NCBI GenBank assembly: GCA_016795385.1
Contig: JAEUHI010000070.1
Span: 1 to 34,947 of the forward strand
From: Verrucomicrobiales bacterium
GTDB taxonomy: Bacteria > Verrucomicrobiota > Verrucomicrobiia > Verrucomicrobiales > DEV007
Length of the DNA stretch: 34,947 nucleotides
Direction of reading: 5' to 3'
In this document: positions 24,917 to 33,116 of the stretch, piece after piece
How positions within the stretch are numbered: position 1 is the stretch's first letter
How the letters are laid out: every line of letters starts with the position of its first letter
Notes under the pieces: generated by a model
Seen by the model: the letters and a program-made list of their open reading frames with translations, nothing else
Told to the model about the DNA's origin: nothing
Databases searched by the model: none
Position numbers and translations under genes: made by a program

Positions 24917-25878
24917 GGGAGTCGACAGGGTCGCTTGGCAAGAAAGCCGCGACTCTGGCGGGCGGATTTTCCGCCGAATGGCTCGATCCGGTGGCGGTGC
25001 GGGAATACCGCCGTCTCCTCCGCTCTCCCTTCGTGGTGACGGCGTTCCTGGGGCTGCACCTGGTGGCCCTGCTGGCAGTGATGATGGAGTCGGGGATCGT
25101 CGCTCTGTGGGTCGCGGGCGGCGGTGGATCGCTGCCTCCGATGGAAGGTTTGTTGGCGGCGGTGAACACGGTGATCTTCGGTGGACTCCTGCCCTTGGCT
25201 CATTTCTCTTCGCTGCAGAGCGAGCTGGGGCGCGGACGCAACGCGGAGTTGTTGGTGATGGCGGGCCTCGATCCCTGGCGGATCGTGGGCGGAAGGGTGC
25301 TCGCGGCCACGGGGATCGGAGCGTTGCTGCTGGTCTCGGTGCTGCCGTATTGGATGTTGCGTTATTTTCTGGGCGGCTTCGACGTGATGGAATTTTGCGG
25401 CATGCTGCTGCAGTGGCTGTTCTCGAATCTATCGATGAACGCGATCGTGATCGGGGCCTCCGTTTTCGCACCGGTCGCCGGCCGGGCCTGCCTCATCCTC
25501 GCCTGCCTCGCGGTGCGTCAAATGCTGGAGCTGCCCTACGAGATGAGCGCCAAAGGGCTCCTCGGCATCGACTTGCCGGCATGGGTGGGAAAAGTCATGA
25601 TCGCCCTCCTTTTTACAATCGCCGGCGGCATGATCGGGATCGCGAAGATGCACCCGATGCGACACGCGGCGGGGCGCGACGAGTCCAGACTGGTCGTGGT
25701 CCTGCTGCTGCTCTGCGTCCCCTTTCTTCATTCGTTGGCTTTTGCGTTTGGAGGTGCCCTTGGGGGCCTGGCGGCGCTTCTGGGACTGATCTTTCTTTTC
25801 TACCAGATCGCCCCGCTCCCCCGGCGAAAAAAGAGGTTGAAGCATCGCGGTGGAGGGACTCTTTTGGGCACTCCATGA
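24913..25878 (+). CDS. Multi-pass membrane protein, ABC-2 permease-like
   Basis: The 321-aa protein has about seven to eight hydrophobic helices. After a cytoplasmic start ending in EWLDPVAVREYRRLLRSPFVV, helices lie near 40-62, 80-97, 118-140, 155-185, 187-200, 228-250 and 262-300, with a basic C-terminus (PRRKKRLKHRG). The NPVxxREY/RR-type entry followed by helices, and an ELLVMAGLDPWRIVGGRVLA loop after the second membrane pair, are typical of ABC-2 transporter permeases, such as Nat/gliding-type exporters. There is no ATPase gene beside it, so the assignment is tentative. ATG overlaps the stop upstream and its own stop overlaps the next ATG, fixing both the start and membership in the operon. 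Confidence 0.75.
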   Translation: MRESTGSLGKKAATLAGGFSAEWLDPVAVREYRRLLRSPFVVTAFLGLHLVALLAVMMESGIVALWVAGGGGSLPPMEGLLAAVNTVIFGGLLPLAHFSSLQSELGRGRNAELLVMAGLDPWRIVGGRVLAATGIGALLLVSVLPYWMLRYFLGGFDVMEFCGMLLQWLFSNLSMNAIVIGASVFAPVAGRACLILACLAVRQMLELPYEMSAKGLLGIDLPAWVGKVMIALLFTIAGGMIGIAKMHPMRHAAGRDESRLVVVLLLLCVPFLHSLAFAFGGALGGLAALLGLIFLFYQIAPLPRRKKRLKHRGGGTLLGTP

Positions 25879-26393
25879 CGGCCACCTCCGAACTTTACGC
25901 CACGGTCCTCTCCGTTTTCGCGACGGAGGGTTGGTCTTGCGAAGAGGTGGCGGGACGTGAGGTGGCGCGGGCCGGCTTCGAAGCCCATCACACGCGGGTG
26001 GATTTGCACGTGCAGGTGTTTTCCGCGCTTTCGGCGGTATCGGTCGTGTCGGAGTCCCCCCTCACCTGCCCGGGGCCGGCCCATCGTGAACGCCTCGCGG
26101 AGCTGCTGATGCGGGTGAACCAGACGCTGACCGTAGGGAACTTCGAGCTCGACTGGGATGCCGGCCGGCTCTTTTTCCGGGTGACGAATCTCTTTCCGAC
26201 ACCGCAGGGCAATCCGGGAATCATCCGAGGCTTGATCCACACGACGGTGGGGGAGATGGATCGCATCGCCCCGCTCGAGGCGATCCTGCTGCGGGCGGAT
26301 GGTGCCGCGCTCGCATCTCTCGATGTGGCGGCGCTTCTGCGGCGCGAGGATCTGCTGCCAGAGGTGCCGGTCCCCGATTCGCCGGCATCGTGA
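25875..26393 (+). CDS. YbjN domain-like protein
   Basis: The 172-aa cytoplasmic protein resembles the YbjN (bacterial sensory transduction regulator) fold: an N-terminal helix ending in FATEGWSCEEV, a beta-hairpin core (VDLHVQVFSALSAVSVVSES), then helix RERLAELLMRVNQTL and the strand pair VGNFELDWDAGRLFFRVTNLF. A long helix follows (IIRGLIHTTVGEMDRIAPLEAILL). The family shares the tetrameric type III secretion chaperone fold and is implicated in stress regulation, but its molecular job is unclear. The long open frame upstream of this start runs inside the preceding gene and is not translated. ATG 25875 overlaps the stop upstream and TGATG at the end couples it to the next gene. Confidence 0.82.
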   Translation: MTATSELYATVLSVFATEGWSCEEVAGREVARAGFEAHHTRVDLHVQVFSALSAVSVVSESPLTCPGPAHRERLAELLMRVNQTLTVGNFELDWDAGRLFFRVTNLFPTPQGNPGIIRGLIHTTVGEMDRIAPLEAILLRADGAALASLDVAALLRREDLLPEVPVPDSPAS

Positions 26394-27169
26394 TGGAGGA
26401 CGAGTATCCAATCGACGATGGGATTTACGTGCTGAAAGGAGGCCGTCGCCTGGGGCCGTTCACCGTGGAGAACCTCCTCGATGGACTCGAAAGCGGCGAT
26501 TTTTCGGAAGACGATGTCTGCCTGAGACCGGGAGCGACGGATTGCGAACGACTCCGCGAGATTCTCGATTGGGAAGAAGAAGCGGAGGCGGCTCCCGACG
26601 AAGAAGACGAAGACGATTTCGAGGAGTCCGGATCCGAATTCGGAGAGGACGATTTCGAAGACGAGGCTCCGGAAGTGGACGAAGAGGAGGAGGAGCGCAC
26701 CTCCCATGGACGCCCAACCGCTTCTCCATCCCGACTCGCCTCGAACCGGCTCCTCTATGCGGGGCACCCATCGGTGTTGAATTACCCGCTCGCTCTCGGG
26801 GCTCTCGTCTTCGGGATCACGGGAGGCATCTGGGTCTACCGGATCGATCCGAATCTCACGCTCGCCGGCCTCGCGCTGGCGGTGGCAGGCTTGGTGAGAT
26901 TGAGCTTTGTGCGCTTCACCCACGATTACCACATCCGCCCCCGCCGTATCGAGGTGACGACCGGCTTCATCGCCCGCAGTTCGCGGGAAGTCCGCATTGA
27001 GGACATCCGCTCGATCAACGTGACGTGCCGCGGATTGCTCGGCTTGTTCGGCATTGGCACGGTCGATTTCCTGACCTCGGGCGATACCCCCGAGATCACC
27101 TTCGAGCGCATCTGGGCGGCGCAGAAGATCAAGAAGCTCGTCCGCAAGCTGCAGGATACGGCGGAGTGA
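26393..27169 (+). CDS. GYF_2 (DUF4339) + acidic linker + bacterial PH domain membrane protein
   Basis: The 258-aa protein begins at ATG 26393, overlapping the stop upstream; the GTG at 26390 is an alternative one codon earlier. An N-terminal GYF_2-like domain (about 5-60) shows the typical pattern YVLKGGRRLGPFTVENLLDGLESG. Next comes a strongly acidic stretch (about 62-103, more than half Asp/Glu), then two membrane helices (about 128-165). After these is a bPH_2/YdbS-type domain (about 172-258: DYHIRPRRIEVTTGFIARSSREVRIEDIRSINV). PH-like domains of this type sit at the inner face of the membrane and are poorly characterised. It is the last gene of the four-gene operon and ends 25 bases from the convergent glycosyltransferase. 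Confidence 0.88.
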   Translation: MEDEYPIDDGIYVLKGGRRLGPFTVENLLDGLESGDFSEDDVCLRPGATDCERLREILDWEEEAEAAPDEEDEDDFEESGSEFGEDDFEDEAPEVDEEEEERTSHGRPTASPSRLASNRLLYAGHPSVLNYPLALGALVFGITGGIWVYRIDPNLTLAGLALAVAGLVRLSFVRFTHDYHIRPRRIEVTTGFIARSSREVRIEDIRSINVTCRGLLGLFGIGTVDFLTSGDTPEITFERIWAAQKIKKLVRKLQDTAE

Positions 27170-27194
27170 GGCGGCATCCCCGGTGGCGGGACGG

Positions 27195-28613
27195 TCAGCC
27201 CATCAGGGCGTGCAGGCCGAGCGCGATGCGGCAGGTGATCCAGAGGATCGAGCCGGCCATGAGGACGACGTAGACCCCGTTGACGAGACGGGCGAACTGC
27301 GAACGCTGCAGCTGCCGACGGTAGCGCTCGGAGATCCAGATGAAAGTGACGAGGATGGGGAGAAAGAGCGACGTCGTCATCGCGCTGTGGGGAATCACGG
27401 GATTGCCCACGCCGGAATAAAAGAGGGTGATGGCGATGACGATCCCGAGGAAAAGCAGCATCCAACGCGCGCTCGTCCCGCGCACCTGCCAGATCTCGTC
27501 ACTCTGGTGCATCGCAGCCCATCGATGGATGCCGGCGATCACCATAAAGACAAAGGCGCCGTAGACGAGGATCCATCCACCGCGTCCAAGCACGCTCGAC
27601 TTGACCTGGGCAAGGGCGCCGTCGGTACCGCGTTCGATCAGCGAAGAGAATCCATTTTCTTTCACGAAGCGGACGATACCGGGCTTTTCGCCGGCGGGAA
27701 TGCCATTGAGTTCGGCCTTGCCCGGGTGCTGCTGCTGGAAAAGCGCGGCCTCGGTCGGTGAATCCAGCCAGATGAAGTACTTCTGATAGGAATGGAGCGG
27801 ATCGCCGAAATTCGCGGCGGCATAGCTGAGGCGCGGCCCGGTGATGAGGAGAAACGCGGCGATCGTCATCGCGAAGCCGACAAGCTGGTTCGAGGGCGAC
27901 CAGACCCCGGCATCCTGCCGGTCCTTGCGCGAGCGAAAAGCGATCCAAAGCGAGCGGATGAGGGAGACGAGAAGAAAGCCGAGAGCGATGGGCCAGATGA
28001 ACGGCTTGGCGAGATAGCTGAGACCCAGCAGGATCCCGAAGGCGCCGTAGAGCCAGAGATGATTCTGACGGATCAGACTCAACGCGCATAGCCAGGTGAG
28101 CACGACGAGAAGGTAGTAGATGGCATCCGGACTGAAATAGGCGGACCGCTCGAGGATCACTCCGAATCCCCCCATCAGGACCACGGCCATCGCGCCGGAA
28201 AAGGAGAACGCTCGCGCCGCGGCCAGTGCGAAACCTAGAAGAAGGCAGCCTGAGACAATGAAATTCATCCATTTTCCCGCCTCGAAGACTTCATCCGGAG
28301 GTTGGTTGGAGTGACGCCGCAGCAACCACGGAAACAGCGGATCGACCATGCCATCGGTGTATTGCGGGAGCAGATTCGTGAATTCACCGAGGATGGATGG
28401 CCGCTCGCGCTCCGCTCCGACGGAAGCGGAGCGGTAAACCGCATCGATGAAAGCGGCCTGGGTGCTGTTGGTGCGGTCCGTGTTCTTCCCGAGGATGAGG
28501 ACGGCTCCGAGATAGGAATAGGCCCACGCGTAGAGAACGAGCGTGCCGAGAAACACGATCCAGAGGGCGAGCGTCTTGCGCGATCTCCCGGGATTGGAGG
28601 GATCCGCGCTCAT
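27195..28613 (-). CDS. GT-C type membrane glycosyltransferase (PMT/ArnT-like)
   Basis: The 472-aa protein has about ten to twelve hydrophobic helices. The first helix (about 16-38, VFLGTLVLYAWAYSYLGAVLI) is followed by a long periplasmic loop with TDGMVDPLFPWLLRRHS near 88-106, where GT-C enzymes carry the catalytic acid. A string of helices follows, and a second soluble part around 280-330 (HPGKAELNGIPAGEKPGIVRFV). The pattern fits glycosyltransferase families GT39/GT83 that use polyprenyl-phosphate sugars. I cannot predict donor or acceptor; it could instead be a related lipoprotein- or lipid-modifying GT-C protein. Its ATG overlaps the stop of the small upstream gene (ATGA), so it is the last gene of the ParA-led operon. 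Confidence 0.78.
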   Translation of the reverse strand: MSADPSNPGRSRKTLALWIVFLGTLVLYAWAYSYLGAVLILGKNTDRTNSTQAAFIDAVYRSASVGAERERPSILGEFTNLLPQYTDGMVDPLFPWLLRRHSNQPPDEVFEAGKWMNFIVSGCLLLGFALAAARAFSFSGAMAVVLMGGFGVILERSAYFSPDAIYYLLVVLTWLCALSLIRQNHLWLYGAFGILLGLSYLAKPFIWPIALGFLLVSLIRSLWIAFRSRKDRQDAGVWSPSNQLVGFAMTIAAFLLITGPRLSYAAANFGDPLHSYQKYFIWLDSPTEAALFQQQHPGKAELNGIPAGEKPGIVRFVKENGFSSLIERGTDGALAQVKSSVLGRGGWILVYGAFVFMVIAGIHRWAAMHQSDEIWQVRGTSARWMLLFLGIVIAITLFYSGVGNPVIPHSAMTTSLFLPILVTFIWISERYRRQLQRSQFARLVNGVYVVLMAGSILWITCRIALGLHALMG

Positions 28614-29026
28614 GATTCGCCGTCGCGGAGACGGGAGAGCCGGGATTCGGACTCGGAGACGAAGGCCTCCGATTGGCGGTATCGGATCAAGTCCGCCACT
28701 TTTGCGGCGTCGCGCCTCGATGCCTCGATCACCTGCAGTTCGACCCGGCCGACGGAAGCTCCGGGGAAATCATCGAGTTTTTCCGGACATCGGGTCTGAA
28801 AGACGAGCACCTTTGGACGAAACCACTTCGAGAGATATTCGACCCTCTCGACCTCGGCGTAGGTGAAAGGCACGACGAGGGCGTTGCCTTTGCGGAAAGC
28901 CCGGTCGCGGACCTTGAATTGCAATTCCACCGCATCCCGACCGCAGTAGAGTTTTCCCTCGACGTGATCGTATCCGAGGGGATCGGTCGCGGGATTTTCG
29001 AAGGAGACTGAAAGTTCGTCGTACAC
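28610..29026 (-). CDS. Small uncharacterised protein, possible PH-like fold
   Basis: The 138-aa protein has no ATG; the GTG at 29026 is the only plausible start in a frame bounded by a stop at 29069. It has no signal peptide or membrane helix. The first 70 residues predict alternating beta strands (VEGKLYCGRDAVELQFKV, ALVVPFTYAEVERVEYLSKWFRPKVLVFQT) followed by VELQVIEASRRDAAKVADLIRY, a C-terminal helix. That strand-then-helix order suggests a PH-like domain like that of the protein at 26393, but I do not recognise the family. It lies 37 bases after the Roadblock-like gene, and its stop overlaps the glycosyltransferase start. It may therefore be an adaptor between the two halves of the operon. 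Confidence 0.75.
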   Translation of the reverse strand: MYDELSVSFENPATDPLGYDHVEGKLYCGRDAVELQFKVRDRAFRKGNALVVPFTYAEVERVEYLSKWFRPKVLVFQTRCPEKLDDFPGASVGRVELQVIEASRRDAAKVADLIRYRQSEAFVSESESRLSRLRDGES

Positions 29027-29063
29027 GGGTGGACCAAGCTGCCGCTGATTGCGGGAATCTCCG

Positions 29064-30413
29064 TTATTCTAGGGGCGTCGAAAGCACCTCCGCAAGGGCC
29101 TTTCTCCATCGCGCGACCTCTTCCTGATCGAGCGGTCGCGGCATGCGGAAGCCCGCGTAGAGTTCCGCCACTCCCTCGCCACCGCGGATGAGACAACGCC
29201 AGGCCCCGCCATCCGTGGAAACCTGGGTCGCGCGCCCATGCTCGAGACCAAGGAGCAGGTCGGTTTTGCCGGCGACTTCCAGCAGCAGAGCGGTCTCGAG
29301 ATCCGCGTCGCTTCCGCTCTCGGATTGGGCGAACAGCAAAAAACCATCCCGATCACTGATCGCCGCGGCTGAAGCCCCCAATTCGGTGCGGGCCCGGACG
29401 ACGTAGCGCTCGATGCGTTCGGTCAGTGTCAGGGGCTCCGGAGCCACCGCTTCGACCCGCTCGCGATCGTCCGTCAGCTCAATGGTCTCGATCACTGGGG
29501 CGACCGTTTCCTCCTCGAACTCCACCGGCGTTTCCCGGGCGACGAGCGCGGTTTCCTCCCGGGATGGGGACGTGCTCTCCTCGGGCGCAGACTCCTCACG
29601 ATGGATACGCAAGAGTCTTCCCTGCTCGACTTTGGCCCGAGCTTCGGCAAGGGCGATCAGGGCACGATCCGCGTCGCGCTCGGACAACGAGGGATTCCGC
29701 GGCACAAAATCATCGGAGTCGTCGAGAAAAAGCGGCACCTCCCTCATCACTTCCTCTGGTGCCGCGGAAACGATCACCTCCGGCTCAAGGGCGGGATCCG
29801 GGAAGGAATCTCCGGGCTCTTCCCATGGAAGGATCGGCTCGGTTGGACCGGACGCTTCCTCAGCTGCCGCGATTTCTTCCGAGGTGTCCTCGCCTGGCTC
29901 GATCGTCACAGGCAACTCCTCAACACACTCGGGCAGAGGAGGAGGGGCTTCCTCCATCTCAGGCAATGACCCGGCCGGTTCCAAGGTCTCCAGAATCTCG
30001 ATTTCAATGACCTCGTCGGTCAAAGCTTCGATCGGAGGAAGCGACGGATGCACCGGCGACGGAGCTTCCGCGATCTCATCCGCCTCATCGACGGGATCGA
30101 AATCCTCATCGCTTTCATCGTCAAACTCGAAGACCGCGAGGGGCGCCGTCTCCGGAACCTCGGCCAAGGGCGGCATCACGGACGGACCAACCTCTGGGGA
30201 AGACGGCGATTCCGCAATCCCCCCGGATGGGTCTGAAGGTGGGGGGGCCGTCCGCCCCTCCGAAGCACCGGCCGCCGGCTCCGTTGCCGGAATCGAATCC
30301 GTCGCCGCTTTTTTGGGTCGAGCTGCATTCCGGCGCCCCTTGCCCTTCCGGGCAGGTGAAAAGGAGCCGACGAGTTCATCGAGCTCGTCCCGGTCAATCC
30401 ACGAGTCTCGCAT
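29064..30413 (-). CDS. Acidic protein with C-terminal Roadblock/LC7-like domain
   Basis: The 449-aa protein starts at ATG 30413, inside the last 20 bases of the ParA gene. About 1-40 are basic (ARKGKGRRNAARPKK); about 40-320 are disordered, Glu/Pro-rich low complexity with a short conserved-looking piece at 225-275 (VPLFLDDSDDFVPRNPSLSERDADRALIAL, then a helix). The last 122 residues (about 328-449) look like a Roadblock/LC7 domain: helix LTLTERIERYVVRARTEL, strand-turn SAAAISDRDGFLLFAQ, helix LETALLLEVAGKTDLLLG, and strands ending CLIRGGEGVAELYAGF. Roadblock proteins normally regulate small GTPases (MglB-MglA), yet the partner here is a ParA-type ATPase. The basic head could bind DNA or the acidic linker; that is inference. 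Confidence 0.75.
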   Translation of the reverse strand: MRDSWIDRDELDELVGSFSPARKGKGRRNAARPKKAATDSIPATEPAAGASEGRTAPPPSDPSGGIAESPSSPEVGPSVMPPLAEVPETAPLAVFEFDDESDEDFDPVDEADEIAEAPSPVHPSLPPIEALTDEVIEIEILETLEPAGSLPEMEEAPPPLPECVEELPVTIEPGEDTSEEIAAAEEASGPTEPILPWEEPGDSFPDPALEPEVIVSAAPEEVMREVPLFLDDSDDFVPRNPSLSERDADRALIALAEARAKVEQGRLLRIHREESAPEESTSPSREETALVARETPVEFEEETVAPVIETIELTDDRERVEAVAPEPLTLTERIERYVVRARTELGASAAAISDRDGFLLFAQSESGSDADLETALLLEVAGKTDLLLGLEHGRATQVSTDGGAWRCLIRGGEGVAELYAGFRMPRPLDQEEVARWRKALAEVLSTPLE

Positions 30414-31251
30414 AATCGTCGCGGGTCGTCAGAGGGGATTCTTCGTCGTAAAGGCTGAGCCGCGACTCCATCTCGGCCGCCAATTGATCGAAGATCAGGG
30501 ATGAGGCGGAAGGTCGCTCGCGCAGCATCGCCACGGTCACGCCGAGACGGCTGGCTTCGCGAAAATCCCGATGCACGGGGATCACCGTCTCGAGCACCAG
30601 TTCGAGCGGGAGCAGATCGCGGAACTCCCGTTGATCGACGAGATTGGAAGGATCATCGGGATCGGTCATGGCGAGAAGGAATCCCGCGAGACGCGGAGCT
30701 TCCTCGCCTTCACGGCCCGATCTCGCCGCCGCGACCATCCGGAGAATCTGCGGCAAACTCCGGAGACAAAGAGGACCGGGCTGCTGGGGCACGAGCAGGG
30801 AATCGACACATCGCGCGAGTCCCATCGTCACATCGTGCATGCCGCTCGGCGTATCGTAGATGACGAGATCGTAAGCCAAGTTGGAAAATTGTTCGTCGAG
30901 CCTGGCAATGGCCTCGGTATCCCTCGCCGCGGCCGACATCATCCCTCCGTGGAGGAGTTGCTCGACGGCCTTGCGCGATCCGCGGGTCAGAAGCGAAAGG
31001 CCCGGCAACCGGGTCTGGATGATCGCCTCCTCGATCGACAAAGAGGGGGCGGAACCGGAGTCCGGAAGAAAATTGTAGAATCCCGGAGCGTCCTTCGATC
31101 GTTCCGTCAGGGAAAAGCCCACGCCTCCCTGGGGATCCGCATCGACGAGGAGCACTTTCCATCCGCGCTTGGCGAGCGAGTAGCTCAGGTTGACGGCGAT
31201 GGTCGTCTTCCCGACTCCTCCTTTTTGGCTGATCAATGCTAGTGTGGCCAC
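30394..31251 (-). CDS. ParA/MinD-type ATPase
   Basis: The 285-aa protein starts with GTG at 31251 (MATLALISQKGGVGKTT), the correct family start. It has the deviant Walker A motif K10-GGVGK15-TT, the switch I aspartates in VDADPQGG (37-43) and Walker B-like YDLVIYDTPSG with D133. ParA-family ATPases dimerise on ATP and position DNA, chemosensory clusters or other cargo by gradients on DNA or membrane. No parB gene or parS-like repeat is next to it, and the C-terminus lacks an evident MinD membrane helix. The next gene overlaps by 20 bases and encodes a Roadblock-like protein, so this is likely an orphan cargo-positioning ATPase, not the chromosome ParA. It is divergent from the gene at 31385. 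Confidence 0.93.
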   Translation of the reverse strand: MATLALISQKGGVGKTTIAVNLSYSLAKRGWKVLLVDADPQGGVGFSLTERSKDAPGFYNFLPDSGSAPSLSIEEAIIQTRLPGLSLLTRGSRKAVEQLLHGGMMSAAARDTEAIARLDEQFSNLAYDLVIYDTPSGMHDVTMGLARCVDSLLVPQQPGPLCLRSLPQILRMVAAARSGREGEEAPRLAGFLLAMTDPDDPSNLVDQREFRDLLPLELVLETVIPVHRDFREASRLGVTVAMLRERPSASSLIFDQLAAEMESRLSLYDEESPLTTRDDYARLVD

Positions 31252-31341
31252 GACGGAAAGTTGAATTTCAGCAAGATAACCCCAATCCGGCCTCCCACGA
31301 AAAGATTTGTTCCCTCATTGGCGCTTTTCCGGGCAAAAATA

Positions 31342-31370
31342 TTGTATGAGGGATGGGGATTTTGTATGCT
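31342..31370 (+). promoter_or_regulatory. Candidate promoter of the PTPDL-like gene
   Basis: ttgtat (31342-31347) and tatgct (31365-31370) are separated by 17 bases, resembling sigma-70 -35 and -10 boxes (four of six matches each). Transcription would begin around 31377, giving a very short leader before the ATG cluster. The region 31252-31384 otherwise contains no gene. Confidence 0.35.
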
Positions 31371-31384
31371 TGGGATTCTCCCAG

Positions 31385-33043
31385 ATGTCTGAAATGATGA
31401 ATTCTTCGAAAAACCTCCCCTTCCTTTGCTTGGCCACCTTTCTTTTGGCGGCGCTCCCGCTCCGCGCCGACGAGATCAGACTGAAATCGGGCCAGACCCT
31501 GACCGGCCGTATCACCTACGATGCGGGCGACATCGTGAAGATCGAAATCCCGATCTCCGGATCCATCAAGGAAACCAAGATCATCGGTCGCGCCGATATT
31601 CTGGCCATTCTCAAGGACGCTCCCGACGACGTGGAATTCAACAAGATCCAGACGCTGGTCCCGACGGCTTCCCTCGTCTCCGTGGAAAATTATCGGAAAA
31701 TGCTCGAAACCGGGCCGGAAGCCTTCCTGAGAAATTTCCCGGAAAGCAAACACACTGCCAAAGTCAAAGAGATCCGGGCCACCCTGGCGGAAGAGCTCGA
31801 CAAGGTGGAACGCGGCTTCATGAAACTCGAGGGCGAGTGGCTCAGCCCCCAGGACAAGGTCGCTTTCAAGGAGTTGATCGAATCCAAGATCCGGTTCCTT
31901 CGCATGGAGGCCAGCGCCAAGGGAAACAACTACAGCCAGCTCATCGCCGCCATGCGCGAGTACGAGGTGATCGAAGAAAACTATTTCGGATCGCCCGCCT
32001 TCCCCAAGGCCGTGGAACTCGCCAAGCAGGTCGTGCCCACCCTCGGCCGGCAGCTCCAGTCCATGGCGGCGGCCGTTGATTACCAGAATGCGGAATACGA
32101 GAAAGCCCTCGCTGCCTCGACCCCAGAGGCACGGACACAACTGACGGCGGCGCGCGCCCGCGAAGACCAAGCCTACTCCCAGGCGATCGAAGCCGACAAA
32201 AAGGCTGGTGTGAAGTGGGTCCAGTTCAATCCGCGGAACAAGCAGGGCATCGAGGAAGCGCTGCGCCTGGCCGCCACGGAGTTGCCCCGGATCCAGGCTT
32301 TCGACACCGAAGCCCTTTCCAAACAGGCGGAGCTTCTGGTCGAGGCCGACAAATTGATCGCCGCTGACAACATCGCCGACGCACGGACGAAGGTGACGGA
32401 AGCGATGGCGATCGTCGGTCAGAAGCCCGCAGGCGATACCTCGAAGTCCTCCAAATCGAAGTCCTCCTCAAAGAGCAAAGACGGGGCCAAGGCCGGTTCC
32501 TACATCGCGGCCTTGAACACGAAGATCAACGATCGTGTTGCCGCCGAGCAGGAGAAAGCCAAGGCCAAGGCCGCTGCTTCCGAGTCCGAAGCCCTTACCG
32601 CCAATCTCCGCAAAACCGAGGATGGCAAGGGCGAGGCCCCGGCCGAGGCGGAAGCTGAAAAGCCGGAAGGCGAAGCCGACGCAGCCAACCCGGAAGAGGC
32701 CAAGGAAGGTGAGATGAAGGAAGAGACGGCGGACGCCGAAAAGCCCGTTGTCGACGAATTCGCCGCGCTCGGAGCATCGAAGAGCTCCAAATCCAAATCG
32801 GCGGAAAAAGACAAGGAGAAGTCCAAGGAGACCTCGAAAAAATCGAAGTCGAAATCGAAAAGCGACGAAGAAGAAGATGAGGAAGAGGGTGAAGAGGTGG
32901 AGAAGAAACCCCGCCCCGCCCCAGTCGTTGAGGAGGAAGGGCTTCCCTTCTGGGTCATTCCCGGCGGAATCACCCTGCTCGCCGTGATCGGCATCGCCGT
33001 GATGAAATTCCTTGGTCTCGGCGGTAAAAAGAGCGAGGATTGA
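31385..33043 (+). CDS. Signal-peptide/TM protein, PTPDL-like, verrucomicrobial
   Basis: The protein is 552 aa from ATG 31385; ATGs at 31394 and 31397 follow in frame and any of the three may be used. A signal peptide (NLPFLCLATFLLAALPLRA) precedes EIRLKSGQTLTGRITYDAGDIVKIEI, a short SH3-like beta domain. RADILAILKDAPDDVEFNKI and LVPTASLVSVENYRKML come next, and they recall the PTPDL family of Verrucomicrobia. A helical middle (about 110-340) is TPR- or coiled-coil-like. Then comes a Ser/Lys and Glu-rich low-complexity linker (about 350-510) and one membrane helix (about 518-538, FWVIPGGITLLAVIGIAVM). The family match is from memory and moderate. A terminator follows. It is divergent from the ParA gene. 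Confidence 0.83.
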   Translation: MSEMMNSSKNLPFLCLATFLLAALPLRADEIRLKSGQTLTGRITYDAGDIVKIEIPISGSIKETKIIGRADILAILKDAPDDVEFNKIQTLVPTASLVSVENYRKMLETGPEAFLRNFPESKHTAKVKEIRATLAEELDKVERGFMKLEGEWLSPQDKVAFKELIESKIRFLRMEASAKGNNYSQLIAAMREYEVIEENYFGSPAFPKAVELAKQVVPTLGRQLQSMAAAVDYQNAEYEKALAASTPEARTQLTAARAREDQAYSQAIEADKKAGVKWVQFNPRNKQGIEEALRLAATELPRIQAFDTEALSKQAELLVEADKLIAADNIADARTKVTEAMAIVGQKPAGDTSKSSKSKSSSKSKDGAKAGSYIAALNTKINDRVAAEQEKAKAKAAASESEALTANLRKTEDGKGEAPAEAEAEKPEGEADAANPEEAKEGEMKEETADAEKPVVDEFAALGASKSSKSKSAEKDKEKSKETSKKSKSKSKSDEEEDEEEGEEVEKKPRPAPVVEEEGLPFWVIPGGITLLAVIGIAVMKFLGLGGKKSED

Positions 33044-33069
33044 ACTCTCTCTTCATCGAACGAGCGATG

Positions 33070-33107
33070 ATCCCCGCTCCGGTATCGCCGGACGCGGGGA
33101 TTTTTTT
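33070..33107 (+). terminator. Rho-independent terminator after the PTPDL-like gene
   Basis: The stem atccccgc tccgg / ccgga c gcggggat (33070-33082 with 33088-33101, loop tatcg, one bulged c) is followed by a T-run to 33107. It lies 26 bases after the stop at 33043 and ends in the 9-bp gap before the convergent isomerase gene. Confidence 0.92.
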
Positions 33108-33116
33108 GGCGCACGC

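Noticed and set aside
23648..25471. 607-codon minus-strand frame spanning pspA and the following operon
   Set aside because: It overlaps several well-supported genes and its product is Arg/Pro/Ser-rich without domains.
30394..31251. Chromosome-partitioning ParA near the replication origin
   Set aside because: No parB, parS, gidA/mnmG or dnaA lies nearby; the neighbour is a Roadblock-like protein, so an orphan ParA is more likely.
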